This document shows positions 1-7,897 of a stretch of 43,444 bases of DNA, piece by piece; positions within the stretch are counted from its first letter, which is position 1; each line of letters starts with the position of its first letter. The stretch is from NCBI GenBank assembly GCA_030180075.1, contig JASNJN010000017.1:1-43444 (forward strand). The letters run 5' to 3'. The notes below the pieces were generated by a model that made no database searches, was not told the DNA's origin, and saw only the letters and a program-made list of their open reading frames with translations. The DNA comes from Mikrocytos mackini. Its lineage: Eukaryota; Endomyxa; Ascetosporea; Mikrocytida; Mikrocytiidae. Both the position numbers and the translations under genes were made by a program.

Positions 1-424
1 GTCATAAAGGGTTTATGCCTGTCATAAACGCAACCCTGGCCTCATACTAGTTGAAAATACCCCCAACATCTTTAAAATTTTATTTNTTATATATATTATC
101 TATATCTATCCTAAAACTAGTCATAAACACTTTCAAAGTAATTTAAAATAAATTTATATGTTGTGTTATGAATATTTTCTGAGATTCAATTTTTACATGT
201 AACATAGAATAAATATCAAAATCGGAGTTTTCATAGGCAAGTTTATCAAACAAATATCGCTAAGATTGCTGAATACAACGTTTAAAACAAATTAGAAGTC
301 CTATTTCACAATTTTGAAAAAATCGGTTCTTCACCCAAAAATAATGAGGTTTTATAGATTAACCGGACTTATAGAACAAGTAAACATTTAAAACATACCG
401 ATTTAAACTCTACTGCATTCCAAC
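1..424. other. AT-rich stretch without a gene
   Basis: I see no convincing coding frame, RNA gene or regulatory signal here. The first 30 bases contain two copies of GTCATAAA around a short inverted GGTTTATG. One undetermined base lies at 86. The last eight bases, 417-424 (ATTCCAAC), are the left target-site duplication of the element that follows. Confidence 0.6.
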
Positions 425-1142
425 CAGGGTTCGGCAAATTCCGTGTTTTTTTGGGGGTCGATTCCGTGGTTTGTTCCGTCTTAAATATTCTAGTGGTTAA
501 ATTTCCAAAAAGAAAATTTTCTAAACAAAATGAAAAAGTAGGCATTGTATTGGGGAACAAAAAAATATTTTCAAAAATATTTTTCAAAAATTTCATGAGT
601 AGTAAAAAACCAAAAAAATTAAAATTGTTGCGTAAAATGTTCAAAAATGACATATGTTGAAGATCTGAGTTTTCTATATAAAATAAGTTTCAAAGTCCTC
701 ACATGTGAGATATCTGAACCACATAATTTTTGAAAATTATGGTGTAAAATACAGTAAAATGTAAAATTAATTTATATGTATCCCAAATTCGTCTAAACCC
801 AAATGGGCCTAGTTTGTGGTGTCTTGGTACGAATATGGGTTGTCTCGAAAAATTAAATAAGGGTTTTATGGAAGATAAATAAAACTTTTTTCAAAAAACA
901 CAAAGCATCCAAATGAAAATCCTTAAATTATTAAAATATTTATCGTTTAGTTACTATTCATCGAATAATTCCTTCCACGTGTGTTTAAGATCGTATTATT
1001 ATTGGGAAACAACTTCACATCGACCAACGTTGAAAGTGTTTGAATATTTTTCGAAAATACAAAAAAGACAGAATCCAAAAATTTGCCCCTGATTCCTTGG
1101 ATTATTCTGTGTTTTACAACATTCCGAATTTGCCGAACCCTG
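425..1142. mobile_element. Non-autonomous hAT-type DNA transposon (718 bp)
   Basis: The ends are inverted copies of CAGGGTTCGGCAAATTC (left 425-441, right 1126-1142), 17 bp without mismatch. The element is bounded by a perfect 8-bp direct duplication ATTCCAAC at 417-424 and 1143-1150. An 8-bp duplication with terminal inverted repeats beginning CAGGG is the hallmark of the hAT superfamily. The interior is AT-rich and holds only short overlapping frames with biased composition, so it encodes no transposase and must have been moved in trans. Subterminal copies of TTCCGTG and TTCCTTGG-like words lie just inside each end, which is compatible with transposase-binding sites. The perfect duplication suggests a fairly recent insertion. 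Confidence 0.85.
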
Positions 1143-1219
1143 ATTCCAACAAGTATTATTTTCATAATTTAAACCCTTGTAATCCTTTAAAAATTTTTTT
1201 CTTTTGAGGCCCCAACACA

Positions 1220-1272
1220 AATGAGGCACACACAAGATTTTGAGGCAGGGCTTGTAAAATGAGGCACACACA
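1220..1272. repeat. Short direct repeat AATGAGGCACACACA
   Basis: AATGAGGCACACACA occurs at 1220-1234 and again at 1258-1272, with a related TGAGGC word between the copies. It lies just upstream of the endonuclease remnant and could be part of the old element or its 5' flank. No function can be assigned. Confidence 0.5.
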
Positions 1273-1321
1273 TTTATAACCGTTCTGCAAATAGCATACG
1301 AGGTTATCAGAAGAAAGAGGC

Positions 1322-1631
1322 TTGGGAGACAAACTCAAGCTATCAGATATGGGTAGGAGAATCGAGAAAAACTCGGACTCCTTTCAACTGGTTCTAGACC
1401 AAAGGCTATGGATTGAATGTATGGAGGGTAAGCCACATTCTCTCCTTCCGGATATCATAGCAATAGGTCATGCATCCATGCGGGGACTTGATGAAAACTC
1501 GAGAAGACGAGAAGTTTGGGAAATACCTGGACTTCATCCCTATCCTTCGAACCAAATATCCTGGTTTCGAGGTGAAGGTGAGAGCCTTCATAATAGGACA
1601 ACTCGGAGTAATTCCCAAACGCTCCACATAA
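1322..1631 (+). pseudogene. Non-LTR retrotransposon endonuclease (RLE) remnant
   Basis: Two plus-strand frames together resemble the C-terminal restriction-like endonuclease of R4/Dong/NeSL-type non-LTR retrotransposons. The first frame (1322 to about 1500) contains FQLVLDQRLW and then LPDIIAI, matching FKLILDQRM and LPDLICI in the larger copy at 24370-24450. The second frame (about 1503-1631) contains FGKYLDFIPILRTKYPGFEV and AFIIGQLGVIP, matching the KYQ..GYEV and AVVIGQLGAIS region of that copy, and ends in TAA at 1629-1631. The stretch between the PD motif and the KY motif, which should carry the catalytic acidic residue, is missing or scrambled, so the domain is dead. No reverse transcriptase is attached. 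It is a separate, older copy from the one at 20-25 kb. Confidence 0.7.
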
Positions 1632-1950
1632 AGTCTAATTCACTTTTAAAAGAGGCCCTGCAAACAGCGGATCACCTCCTGGGCAAATAAACCCAAGCGT
1701 ATCCTTGTAATCAACCACCTCGTTTGAAACATCCAAAACGTGGGGTTGAAAGGATCCTCGGTGATCTACAGCTTAAGTAGAAGCTGTATAAAGGGAATTT
1801 GAACAAGATTACGAATCCATTAAATTAATTAGTTTTTATTTTATTTTAAAGTTTTTACACTATCTATTTTATGAACATTTCATATGATTACCAGTACAAA
1901 TAGTACATACCGAACTAACTACAACAAATGAACTGTCGTCTAATAAATAA
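1632..1950. other. Intergenic stretch without a recognised gene
   Basis: This is the flank of the endonuclease remnant followed by AT-rich DNA up to the 3' end of the minus-strand tRNA-binding protein gene. I see no open frame of note and no RNA gene. Confidence 0.5.
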
Positions 1951-2466
1951 TTAACTTATATCACAATTAGTCATCGATGTGGTCTTGATTAGGGTTTCTT
2001 GTTCATCTACTAATACAAATGCCTTCGAATCATTAGTTTCTAAATATATAAATCCATCCTCATCTATCTTCAATTTAGCCAACTCGTCTGTTAATTTGGA
2101 ACCCCTTAATTTAGTAAACTTTTCTATGAGATCAAAATCTTTGAATTGTACGCGCGTGCCTTCGGGTATTTCGTCGCTAACAGAAATGGTTTCGAATTCA
2201 CCGGTATTTGGTTCTCTTCCCTTCGCGCATAATATCATTCCATTCGAAGCGTTTCCCAATAACTTTGATGGCTTTATGTTTCGAATAAAAATGAACTTCT
2301 TTCCCAATAAATCTTCAGTTTTGTATTTGAGACCTAATCCTGAAACTATCTGGACATTACTTTCTTCATCAAAACTAACCTGGAGTCGGTATAACTTATC
2401 AGAGCTTTCTATCAGTTCTAAGTTCTTTATAAGCCCTACTTGTATTGATAATTTACAGATTCCCAT
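1951..2466 (-). CDS. Free-standing EMAP-II/Arc1-type tRNA-binding protein
   Basis: This 171-residue protein is essentially one tRNA-binding OB-fold domain of the EMAP-II / Arc1p / MetRS C-terminal family. These modules deliver tRNA non-specifically to aminoacyl-tRNA synthetases in the cytosol. Diagnostic blocks are the N-terminal strand LSIQVGLIKNLELIESSDKL (residues 6-25), VQIVSGL (38-44), FIRNIKPSKLLGNASNGMIL (60-79) and a later PEGTRVQF. It lacks the N-terminal GST-like or synthetase parts seen in Arc1p or MetRS, so it is probably a stand-alone cofactor. ATG start; upstream on the minus strand is AAATTTAAATTTT, the start-proximal motif seen at other genes here. The next gene upstream, Trm10-like, has the same orientation with a 216-bp gap. 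The domain call is firm; its synthetase partner is unknown. Confidence 0.8.
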   Translation of the reverse strand: MGICKLSIQVGLIKNLELIESSDKLYRLQVSFDEESNVQIVSGLGLKYKTEDLLGKKFIFIRNIKPSKLLGNASNGMILCAKGREPNTGEFETISVSDEIPEGTRVQFKDFDLIEKFTKLRGSKLTDELAKLKIDEDGFIYLETNDSKAFVLVDEQETLIKTTSMTNCDIS

Positions 2467-2682
2467 TTTATAAAATTTAAATTTTTGAAAATAAAAAACA
2501 CAAATAATTGTTTACCGTGTATTCTAAATTAAATATAAAGAGCCTTAATTACAATATTAGTTTACAAATAAATAAATAACCCATCGATTTAAAGTTTTAT
2601 AATAATTAGTAATTCAATTTCAGACATTTCAAAGCAAAAATGTAGTAAAATAATTTAAAACTAACTTGTTCATATTTTCGTT

Positions 2683-3438
2683 TTATTTCTTTAATTTCCG
2701 TGTCGGGAACACATTTTTTAAACTTTCTTCCCAAGATGCTCCATTCATTTTGTAATGAAGGCAATCTGTAACGTCCGAGACCGTCAAAACGACGTTTTTT
2801 AATTGGTGTTCACTGAACGGAAGCCTTCTACATTTTACCCCAAACATATCTGCATATTCTTTTGTTAGTCCTTTCTTAGCATTACGGTCAATGAAAGCTC
2901 CTATAATATAAAAGTGTTTGCTATCGACGTCTTTTAATGGCTTTTTGGCATCTGGACTTAAGTATATCATTGTTTTAATTAAAGGAAAGCTAAGGTAGTG
3001 TTCGTTGTAAAATGTGGGGTTATCTTCTTCCATTTTCCAATTAGTATCAAGAATGTATGAGTAGTTGTACATCTTTGGTGCGAATAGATGGAGTAACATT
3101 TCTTTTTTGCGGTTTCTGTATTTCTGTACCAAACTTTTGAGCTGTTTGTTTAAGTTCTTTAGGTGCCATAAGCTGAATCTGTTTATAAAATACAAGTCCA
3201 TGATAATATTTAACCTCTTGTGCAGCTTCAGATCATTGGAAAACTTAAAAGTGTTGTTTGGATCATGTTTAATCGTCAATGGTTTCTTGTTTATAGTCAT
3301 TTTGGCTTTAGATCGTCTTAATTTGCTATCAGAAGACTTTGAGCTAATTATCGTCACAGTCTTAGAGTTATTATTGTGTATCTTATAAACTATAGTGCAT
3401 AGGATCTTGGAGATGGCCCTCTTCTTCAGTTTATCCAT
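2683..3438 (-). CDS. TRM10: Trm10-family tRNA (purine-N1) methyltransferase
   Basis: This 251-residue protein resembles Trm10, the SPOUT-class enzyme that uses S-adenosylmethionine to methylate N1 of the purine at tRNA position 9. The C-terminal half carries the family signature: IYLSPDAKKPL (158-168), HFYIIGAFIDRNAKKGLT (175-192), where the aspartate around 184 corresponds to the proposed catalytic residue, and CRRLPFSEH (203-211) followed by a VLTVSDV segment. The end, WEESLKNVFPTRK, matches the usual Trm10 tail. The N-terminus is lysine-rich, as expected for tRNA binding, and about 40 residues shorter than in yeast. ATG start at 3438. The gene diverges from condensin subunit 3 over only 27 bp, so the two probably share a promoter. 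Confidence 0.8.
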   Translation of the reverse strand: MDKLKKRAISKILCTIVYKIHNNNSKTVTIISSKSSDSKLRRSKAKMTINKKPLTIKHDPNNTFKFSNDLKLHKRLNIIMDLYFINRFSLWHLKNLNKQLKSLVQKYRNRKKEMLLHLFAPKMYNYSYILDTNWKMEEDNPTFYNEHYLSFPLIKTMIYLSPDAKKPLKDVDSKHFYIIGAFIDRNAKKGLTKEYADMFGVKCRRLPFSEHQLKNVVLTVSDVTDCLHYKMNGASWEESLKNVFPTRKLKK

Positions 3439-3465
3439 TTTGTTTGAAAAACTAAAATTTTCAAA
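3439..3465. promoter_or_regulatory. 27-bp shared divergent promoter (TRM10 / CAP-G)
   Basis: Only 27 bp separate the two divergent ATG codons. The interval contains CTAAAATTTTC, which reads as an AAAATTTT-type motif on both strands and lies 6-14 bp from one start and about the same distance from the other. Similar A/T words precede many other starts in this window. That one motif serves both genes is inferred; 5' leaders must be very short or overlap the opposite coding region. Confidence 0.55.
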
Positions 3466-5994
3466 ATGGCAACAAAATCAAAAAAACATCCTACTGGAAC
3501 CAAGAAAGCTAAGACAGTTAAAAATACTACGGATAAATTAAACCTGTTAGAAATATTCACAGAGGCCCAGCATTCTATTCGGGAACACCCCGCTTTGATT
3601 GAAAAAATAAAGACATCAACTTCTTCAATATTCGACCTTATATTTCCCTATCTTTCAATTTACTTATCCGATGCTAAGTCTAACATGATGTCAAATCGAC
3701 TCCATCTATTCTTCACCAAGCTATTCACTGATAGAGACATTCTAGCTAATGATTCCAACTATTTAAGCAACTCCCTAAAAACGTTATCACTTTTGAGTTC
3801 CTCATCTAAAAAACATGTCCGCTTAAAATCACTTGCCTTAATCTGCCCAGTCCTCGAAAATTTACCAGAAGAAACTGAAATATCAGACACATTATTTGAA
3901 GAATTGCAAAGTACTTTGTTAGAGCGAATGAAAGACAAAAATTCGGTTGTAAGGATGGAAAGTGTCAAAGCTATATATAGGCTTCAAAACCCGGAGTCCG
4001 TGGGAGATATGAATAGAACCGCCGACCTTTCGTTTTCTAGGATAATAGAGAATACAAACGTGCCTGTCGATGTCATTCAATGCCCGGTAATGCAGGCTTT
4101 AATTCGGATGTCTCTATTCGACGAGTCTATTAACATACGGGCAATCGCTATTGAAAAACTGGCACTAACCAAATACACACTTCCGTTCGTATTCAGGAGA
4201 TACCGAGACATATCGCCAGTGGTTAGGGCTAAAGTATACAAAATCCTTTCAACCAAGATCAGGATGAAGTCGCTAAAACTTGCAAACCGAGTATGCCTAC
4301 TAAACTATGGGCTGAAAGACAGAGACGACACTGTAAATTCGGAATGCGTAAAACTGCTGGAGAACTGGGTCAAAGAAGAGGATGGGTTGTTAAATGTGGT
4401 GAAAAACTTTGATGAAAAGACTCTTAGGCTAATAACCGAAAGCTTATCCTGTAAGAATTTCAAATTTTACGAAAATGACATCTTGGAAGAGGTATTGGGA
4501 GATTCAAGTATTGAGAGAAGTTGCCTCTTTAAAGCCGTTGCACATTTCAGCAAAGGGAACGTCGAGATCGAGCTGATAAAATATGTCAGGATTATCAACA
4601 ATATTTTTGAGAAAGATCAATCTGAAGCTAATCTCACGGTCTTGCTGTACCTAATTTCGGCTTTATTTCGGGAGGATGGTTTCAATACATGTTTTGTTTA
4701 CGATGATACTTCCGTGAAACAGCTACAAGAAGTCCTGTTAAAAATCTTAAGAAGTGAGCAAGTGAATAACATCGAGCTATTGAAGGAAATAATAAAAGTG
4801 CTCAGCATTCTATTCTCGACAAAAGAACTTAACGAAATCGTCATGGACAAAATAAGTGAATTGTACGGGAACTCGGAAGACAATAAAGACAGTCTTAAAG
4901 CAGCCATGGACATCAGAAAGAAAATTATTAGCCTGAACCTGCTTGAAAACCTGCTTTACCTAAAGCCCAACCTTAAAAGCTTAAAAGAAGGCGACCCGAT
5001 ACTCCAGGAATCTCTGAACCAATACATAATAAAAGGAGTGGTTTCAGTCTCTCCTTTCCTTCGAGATATTTCACTCAAATGTCTTACTCCCTTCATTCTG
5101 ATTCAAGACGGTGAAGATCAATACCTTTCGTTATTGATGAACATTCTCAGCCATGATCAAGATGCTCTAAAACTAACAGTACTCAAAGTGCTATTCGACT
5201 ACTTGCTAATCAAAGCCTTCACAGATGAAACTAGAAAAACAGAGGTTATAAACAACCTAACCGAATTTTTATACAGTGAAAATAACATCCTCATGGGAAA
5301 TGCTGTTGAAGGGTTCATTAAGTTGTTTATCAATGGAATAATCTATGACTGCAAAATACTTAGCACTATTATTTTATTATTTTTCAACCCGATTACAAAA
5401 GACAATAATATACTAAGACAGACTTGCTCGTTGTTCTTCAAGTTCTACATATCCTCAGTTTGTAACTGTGGGAGTAAGAGAGTCAACAAAGAAGAAGGAT
5501 TGAGAAAACAGCTGGTATATAGCTCGATAATGCCTTGTATAAAGGCTGTGCTGAACGCACCTGAAGATTCACCACTTCAAAAGGTAAACTTAAATGAACT
5601 TACAGGCCTTTTGATTCAAATGACAGGAATTTGTAATGGGATGGAGAAGTTCCCCTTAAGTGTTGAGGACGCGAAAAGATATTATAAAAACTTTTTATTT
5701 GACATCGGGTATGAAGTTCTAGCTTTCCCGAACAAACAAACAGAAAATGACAAGTTGTTAGAAATATTCTTCAAATTGGAACTCAACTTGCTGTTCAATG
5801 GGGATTCGGGGAAGAAAGAAGTATTAGACTTGGTTGGCAATATGTTAAAAAATGGAGAGAAGAACGGGATTAACAGGAAGAATGAGAGGAACTTGAAGAA
5901 GTTTATCATTTCGTTGAGAAATGAGACGAGCGAAAACCAAGAACAAAAAGGAGAGGATGAAAATATGTTAGAAGAAGTATTGGATGAGGAGTAG
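3466..5994 (+). CDS. Condensin complex subunit 3 (CAP-G/Ycg1-like HEAT protein)
   Basis: The 842-residue protein is made almost entirely of helical HEAT-like repeats and resembles the CAP-G/Ycg1 kleisin-binding subunit of condensin, which compacts mitotic chromosomes. Telling segments are LLERMKDKNSVVRMESVKAI (about residues 151-170), YRDISPVVRAKVYKILSTKI (about 246-265) and CLLNYGLKDRDDTVNSECVK (about 277-296), all typical of the CAP-G N-terminal repeats. The C-terminal half matches the Cnd3-type region, and the tail is acidic. Yeast Ycg1 is about 1035 residues, so this copy is reduced. The N-terminus is lysine-rich. ATG start lies right after AAATTTTCAAA. The gene is the divergent partner of the Trm10-like gene. 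Confidence 0.8.
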   Translation: MATKSKKHPTGTKKAKTVKNTTDKLNLLEIFTEAQHSIREHPALIEKIKTSTSSIFDLIFPYLSIYLSDAKSNMMSNRLHLFFTKLFTDRDILANDSNYLSNSLKTLSLLSSSSKKHVRLKSLALICPVLENLPEETEISDTLFEELQSTLLERMKDKNSVVRMESVKAIYRLQNPESVGDMNRTADLSFSRIIENTNVPVDVIQCPVMQALIRMSLFDESINIRAIAIEKLALTKYTLPFVFRRYRDISPVVRAKVYKILSTKIRMKSLKLANRVCLLNYGLKDRDDTVNSECVKLLENWVKEEDGLLNVVKNFDEKTLRLITESLSCKNFKFYENDILEEVLGDSSIERSCLFKAVAHFSKGNVEIELIKYVRIINNIFEKDQSEANLTVLLYLISALFREDGFNTCFVYDDTSVKQLQEVLLKILRSEQVNNIELLKEIIKVLSILFSTKELNEIVMDKISELYGNSEDNKDSLKAAMDIRKKIISLNLLENLLYLKPNLKSLKEGDPILQESLNQYIIKGVVSVSPFLRDISLKCLTPFILIQDGEDQYLSLLMNILSHDQDALKLTVLKVLFDYLLIKAFTDETRKTEVINNLTEFLYSENNILMGNAVEGFIKLFINGIIYDCKILSTIILLFFNPITKDNNILRQTCSLFFKFYISSVCNCGSKRVNKEEGLRKQLVYSSIMPCIKAVLNAPEDSPLQKVNLNELTGLLIQMTGICNGMEKFPLSVEDAKRYYKNFLFDIGYEVLAFPNKQTENDKLLEIFFKLELNLLFNGDSGKKEVLDLVGNMLKNGEKNGINRKNERNLKKFIISLRNETSENQEQKGEDENMLEEVLDEE

Positions 5995-6224
5995 CTTGAT
6001 TAAATAAATTTATCAGAAGGAGCAAATTTCACAATTATAAATTTCATTAACATTTATATCAAACCCACAGGGTACTACTGGCATTATTGGTATTATTGTA
6101 ACGTGGTTAGATTTAGCTATAAAATAAAAGACTCTAAAAGATATCCTGAAAATGCAGCTAATAATATTATGATGATTCCATAATTAATTAATTTTGTTGA
6201 TAAAAATAATCGACCTTTATCCAC

Positions 6225-6749
6225 TCAATGTTTTGCAGCTTGTGCCATACTAACATAATGTACCTTGTTTAGCTTCCCTAGCACCATGCATTGTGCTTCC
6301 TGGACGTGGACTCGGACGGTTTCCTCATTGTTTAATTTGTTTGCGATGTTTATTCCGAGTTCGGTTTCGGGATCAAGCTTAAATATGCTTATTTCTCCGC
6401 TCTCTTCGTCGAGCATTTGTAGTTCATCGTCTTCGTATCCGTAAACTTCGAAGTCGTACTTCTTTGTTTCGGGAATACAGATCTGCTTCCCAGCGTTGTT
6501 CTGCTCGGTCGATGATTTGCCTGTGAATATACCCGTCATAATAAGTGTAAATTTGGCAGCGCCATGTTTTCCTGTCTTTGCACTTTTAACGGTACCCACT
6601 TTCGATGGGAATCCATCTTTTGATAAGACAACGTTACCAGCCTTTACATCTCCGAAACAAGTCTCCCCGATCTGTTCATTGTCATTAACTAGATCTGGTC
6701 GTAATGAGGCTTCTGGTAAAAGCCTCTCGTCATATTTATTCTTCCCCAT
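6225..6749 (-). CDS. Translation factor eIF5A
   Basis: This 174-residue protein is eIF5A, the hypusine-containing factor that helps ribosomes through difficult peptide bonds and termination. The N-terminal SH3-like domain carries the hypusination loop KTGKHGAAK; the modified lysine would be residue 61, and the usual GHAK is GAAK here. The C-terminal OB-fold ends with QEAQCMVLGKLNKVHYV. A longer frame begins with TTG at 6761, but the first ATG at 6749, giving MGKNKYDER, fits eIF5A length and is preceded on the minus strand by AAATTTTAACTTTC and GAAAATTAAC. The protein is slightly longer than the 157-residue yeast form because of its N-terminus. The role depends on deoxyhypusine synthase, not encoded in this window. 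Confidence 0.93.
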   Translation of the reverse strand: MGKNKYDERLLPEASLRPDLVNDNEQIGETCFGDVKAGNVVLSKDGFPSKVGTVKSAKTGKHGAAKFTLIMTGIFTGKSSTEQNNAGKQICIPETKKYDFEVYGYEDDELQMLDEESGEISIFKLDPETELGINIANKLNNEETVRVHVQEAQCMVLGKLNKVHYVSMAQAAKH

Positions 6750-6905
6750 GTTAATTTTCAATGAAAGTTAAAATTTTATTTTCAAATTAAAACAGACGGA
6801 GAAACAGGCCTCTACAGTGACTTAATTTGACATACAGTACCGGGACGAATGTATCTATGGTATGAAACTATATACATATTTATTTATTGTCGTTAAATGC
6901 CGAAT

Positions 6906-7793
6906 TCATTCTCTCGAGAAAAAAGATCTGATCAACAGAAATAGCTTCACAAGTGTTTCTGTCAATTTCTGTTTTCTTTCTATTCTTAACTCAGAAAGGG
7001 ATGGGCAGGGCGTTCGAAGACTCGCAAGTTGCTGGAAAATAAAACAGTACACCGCGTTGTAGTAAGGGGGATTACAAAACACCAAAATCAACAGTTTAAT
7101 TCCGAACATACAATCCGAATCTTCAATGGGTAAAGAAAACAGCGAGTCTCCTTCGTGCTCAAGTATTATTTCCCTTACGATTATTGGTTCGCTCGAGCTC
7201 CCTGGCGAAATAACTTCTCCACTTCCGATTTCTAAAGCGCCCCCAGTAGATGGAACGAAATGAACTCCTTTCACCGAGAAAACGGGATCCTGATTTCCTT
7301 TCCAAAAGAATTTAAATTTCTGTTTGTTTAGATTATCATCGTCACCTTCTGCCGAGTTTTCAAAAGCTTCATGCAACTCCGTGCCATGTTCAGTTTTAAA
7401 GAAGTCCACATCGATTGTGTACCGAGATGGATTGTTCCGTATAAACTCAAGCATTTTGAGTTGCATTTGAAGATTCATAGGAGGAAGTTGCGAATACGCC
7501 GTAGTCCCGAACACACCCGAGAACTCATCTATGGTGTGGAATAAAAAGTGTATACAAATCCCAATGCTAGTTATACAGCTCTGCGAGCCGCATATTTCAA
7601 TGGTTTCTTGTGATGAATGAAACTCCCAAGACCTTGGCTTAAATCCAAACGTAATATAAATTCCAAATCTTGAATTTGCTGAACCAGGAGGATCTGCACT
7701 ACCCATTCCGATTATTAACATTTCAACCGGAGATGTTTCATAAAACGGGGAATTGTAAACACCGAGTGAAACTAATAAGAATATTAAAAACAT
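6906..7793 (-). CDS. Predicted secreted protein of unknown function
   Basis: The frame encodes 295 residues. The N-terminus, MFLIFLLVSLGVYNS, is a typical signal peptide with likely cleavage around residues 13-18. The mature part is mixed, with several cysteines around residues 65-85 (CGSQSCITSIGICIHFL) and a more hydrophobic, basic C-terminus. I do not recognise a family. I checked specifically whether it could be the displaced Jab1/MPN domain missing from the neighbouring Prp8, and found no MPN-like metal or fold motif. ATG start at 7793 is preceded by CAAATTTAAA on the minus strand, like other host genes. It lies 104 bp downstream of the Prp8 stop in the same orientation. It may be a lineage-specific secreted or spore-wall protein; that is only a guess. 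Confidence 0.6.
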   Translation of the reverse strand: MFLIFLLVSLGVYNSPFYETSPVEMLIIGMGSADPPGSANSRFGIYITFGFKPRSWEFHSSQETIEICGSQSCITSIGICIHFLFHTIDEFSGVFGTTAYSQLPPMNLQMQLKMLEFIRNNPSRYTIDVDFFKTEHGTELHEAFENSAEGDDDNLNKQKFKFFWKGNQDPVFSVKGVHFVPSTGGALEIGSGEVISPGSSSEPIIVREIILEHEGDSLFSLPIEDSDCMFGIKLLILVFCNPPYYNAVYCFIFQQLASLRTPCPSLSELRIERKQKLTETLVKLFLLIRSFFSRE

Positions 7794-7897
7794 ATTTTAA
7801 AAGTATTTAAATTTGAATTTATAATTTGGTTTATCAAATTCAAATGACCATGTAGTTTCTATTTATTACGCCACTTCATTTTACAACGTATAATTAT

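Noticed and set aside
369-660. Overlapping frames of 94 codons (minus) and 69 codons (plus)
   Set aside because: Both lie across the end of the hAT-type element, are rich in Phe/Asn/Lys as expected from A/T-rich DNA, and resemble no protein.
6906-7793. Could this secreted protein be the missing Prp8 Jab1/MPN domain?
   Set aside because: It begins with a signal peptide and shows none of the MPN-type blocks; it is also a separate gene with its own start motif.
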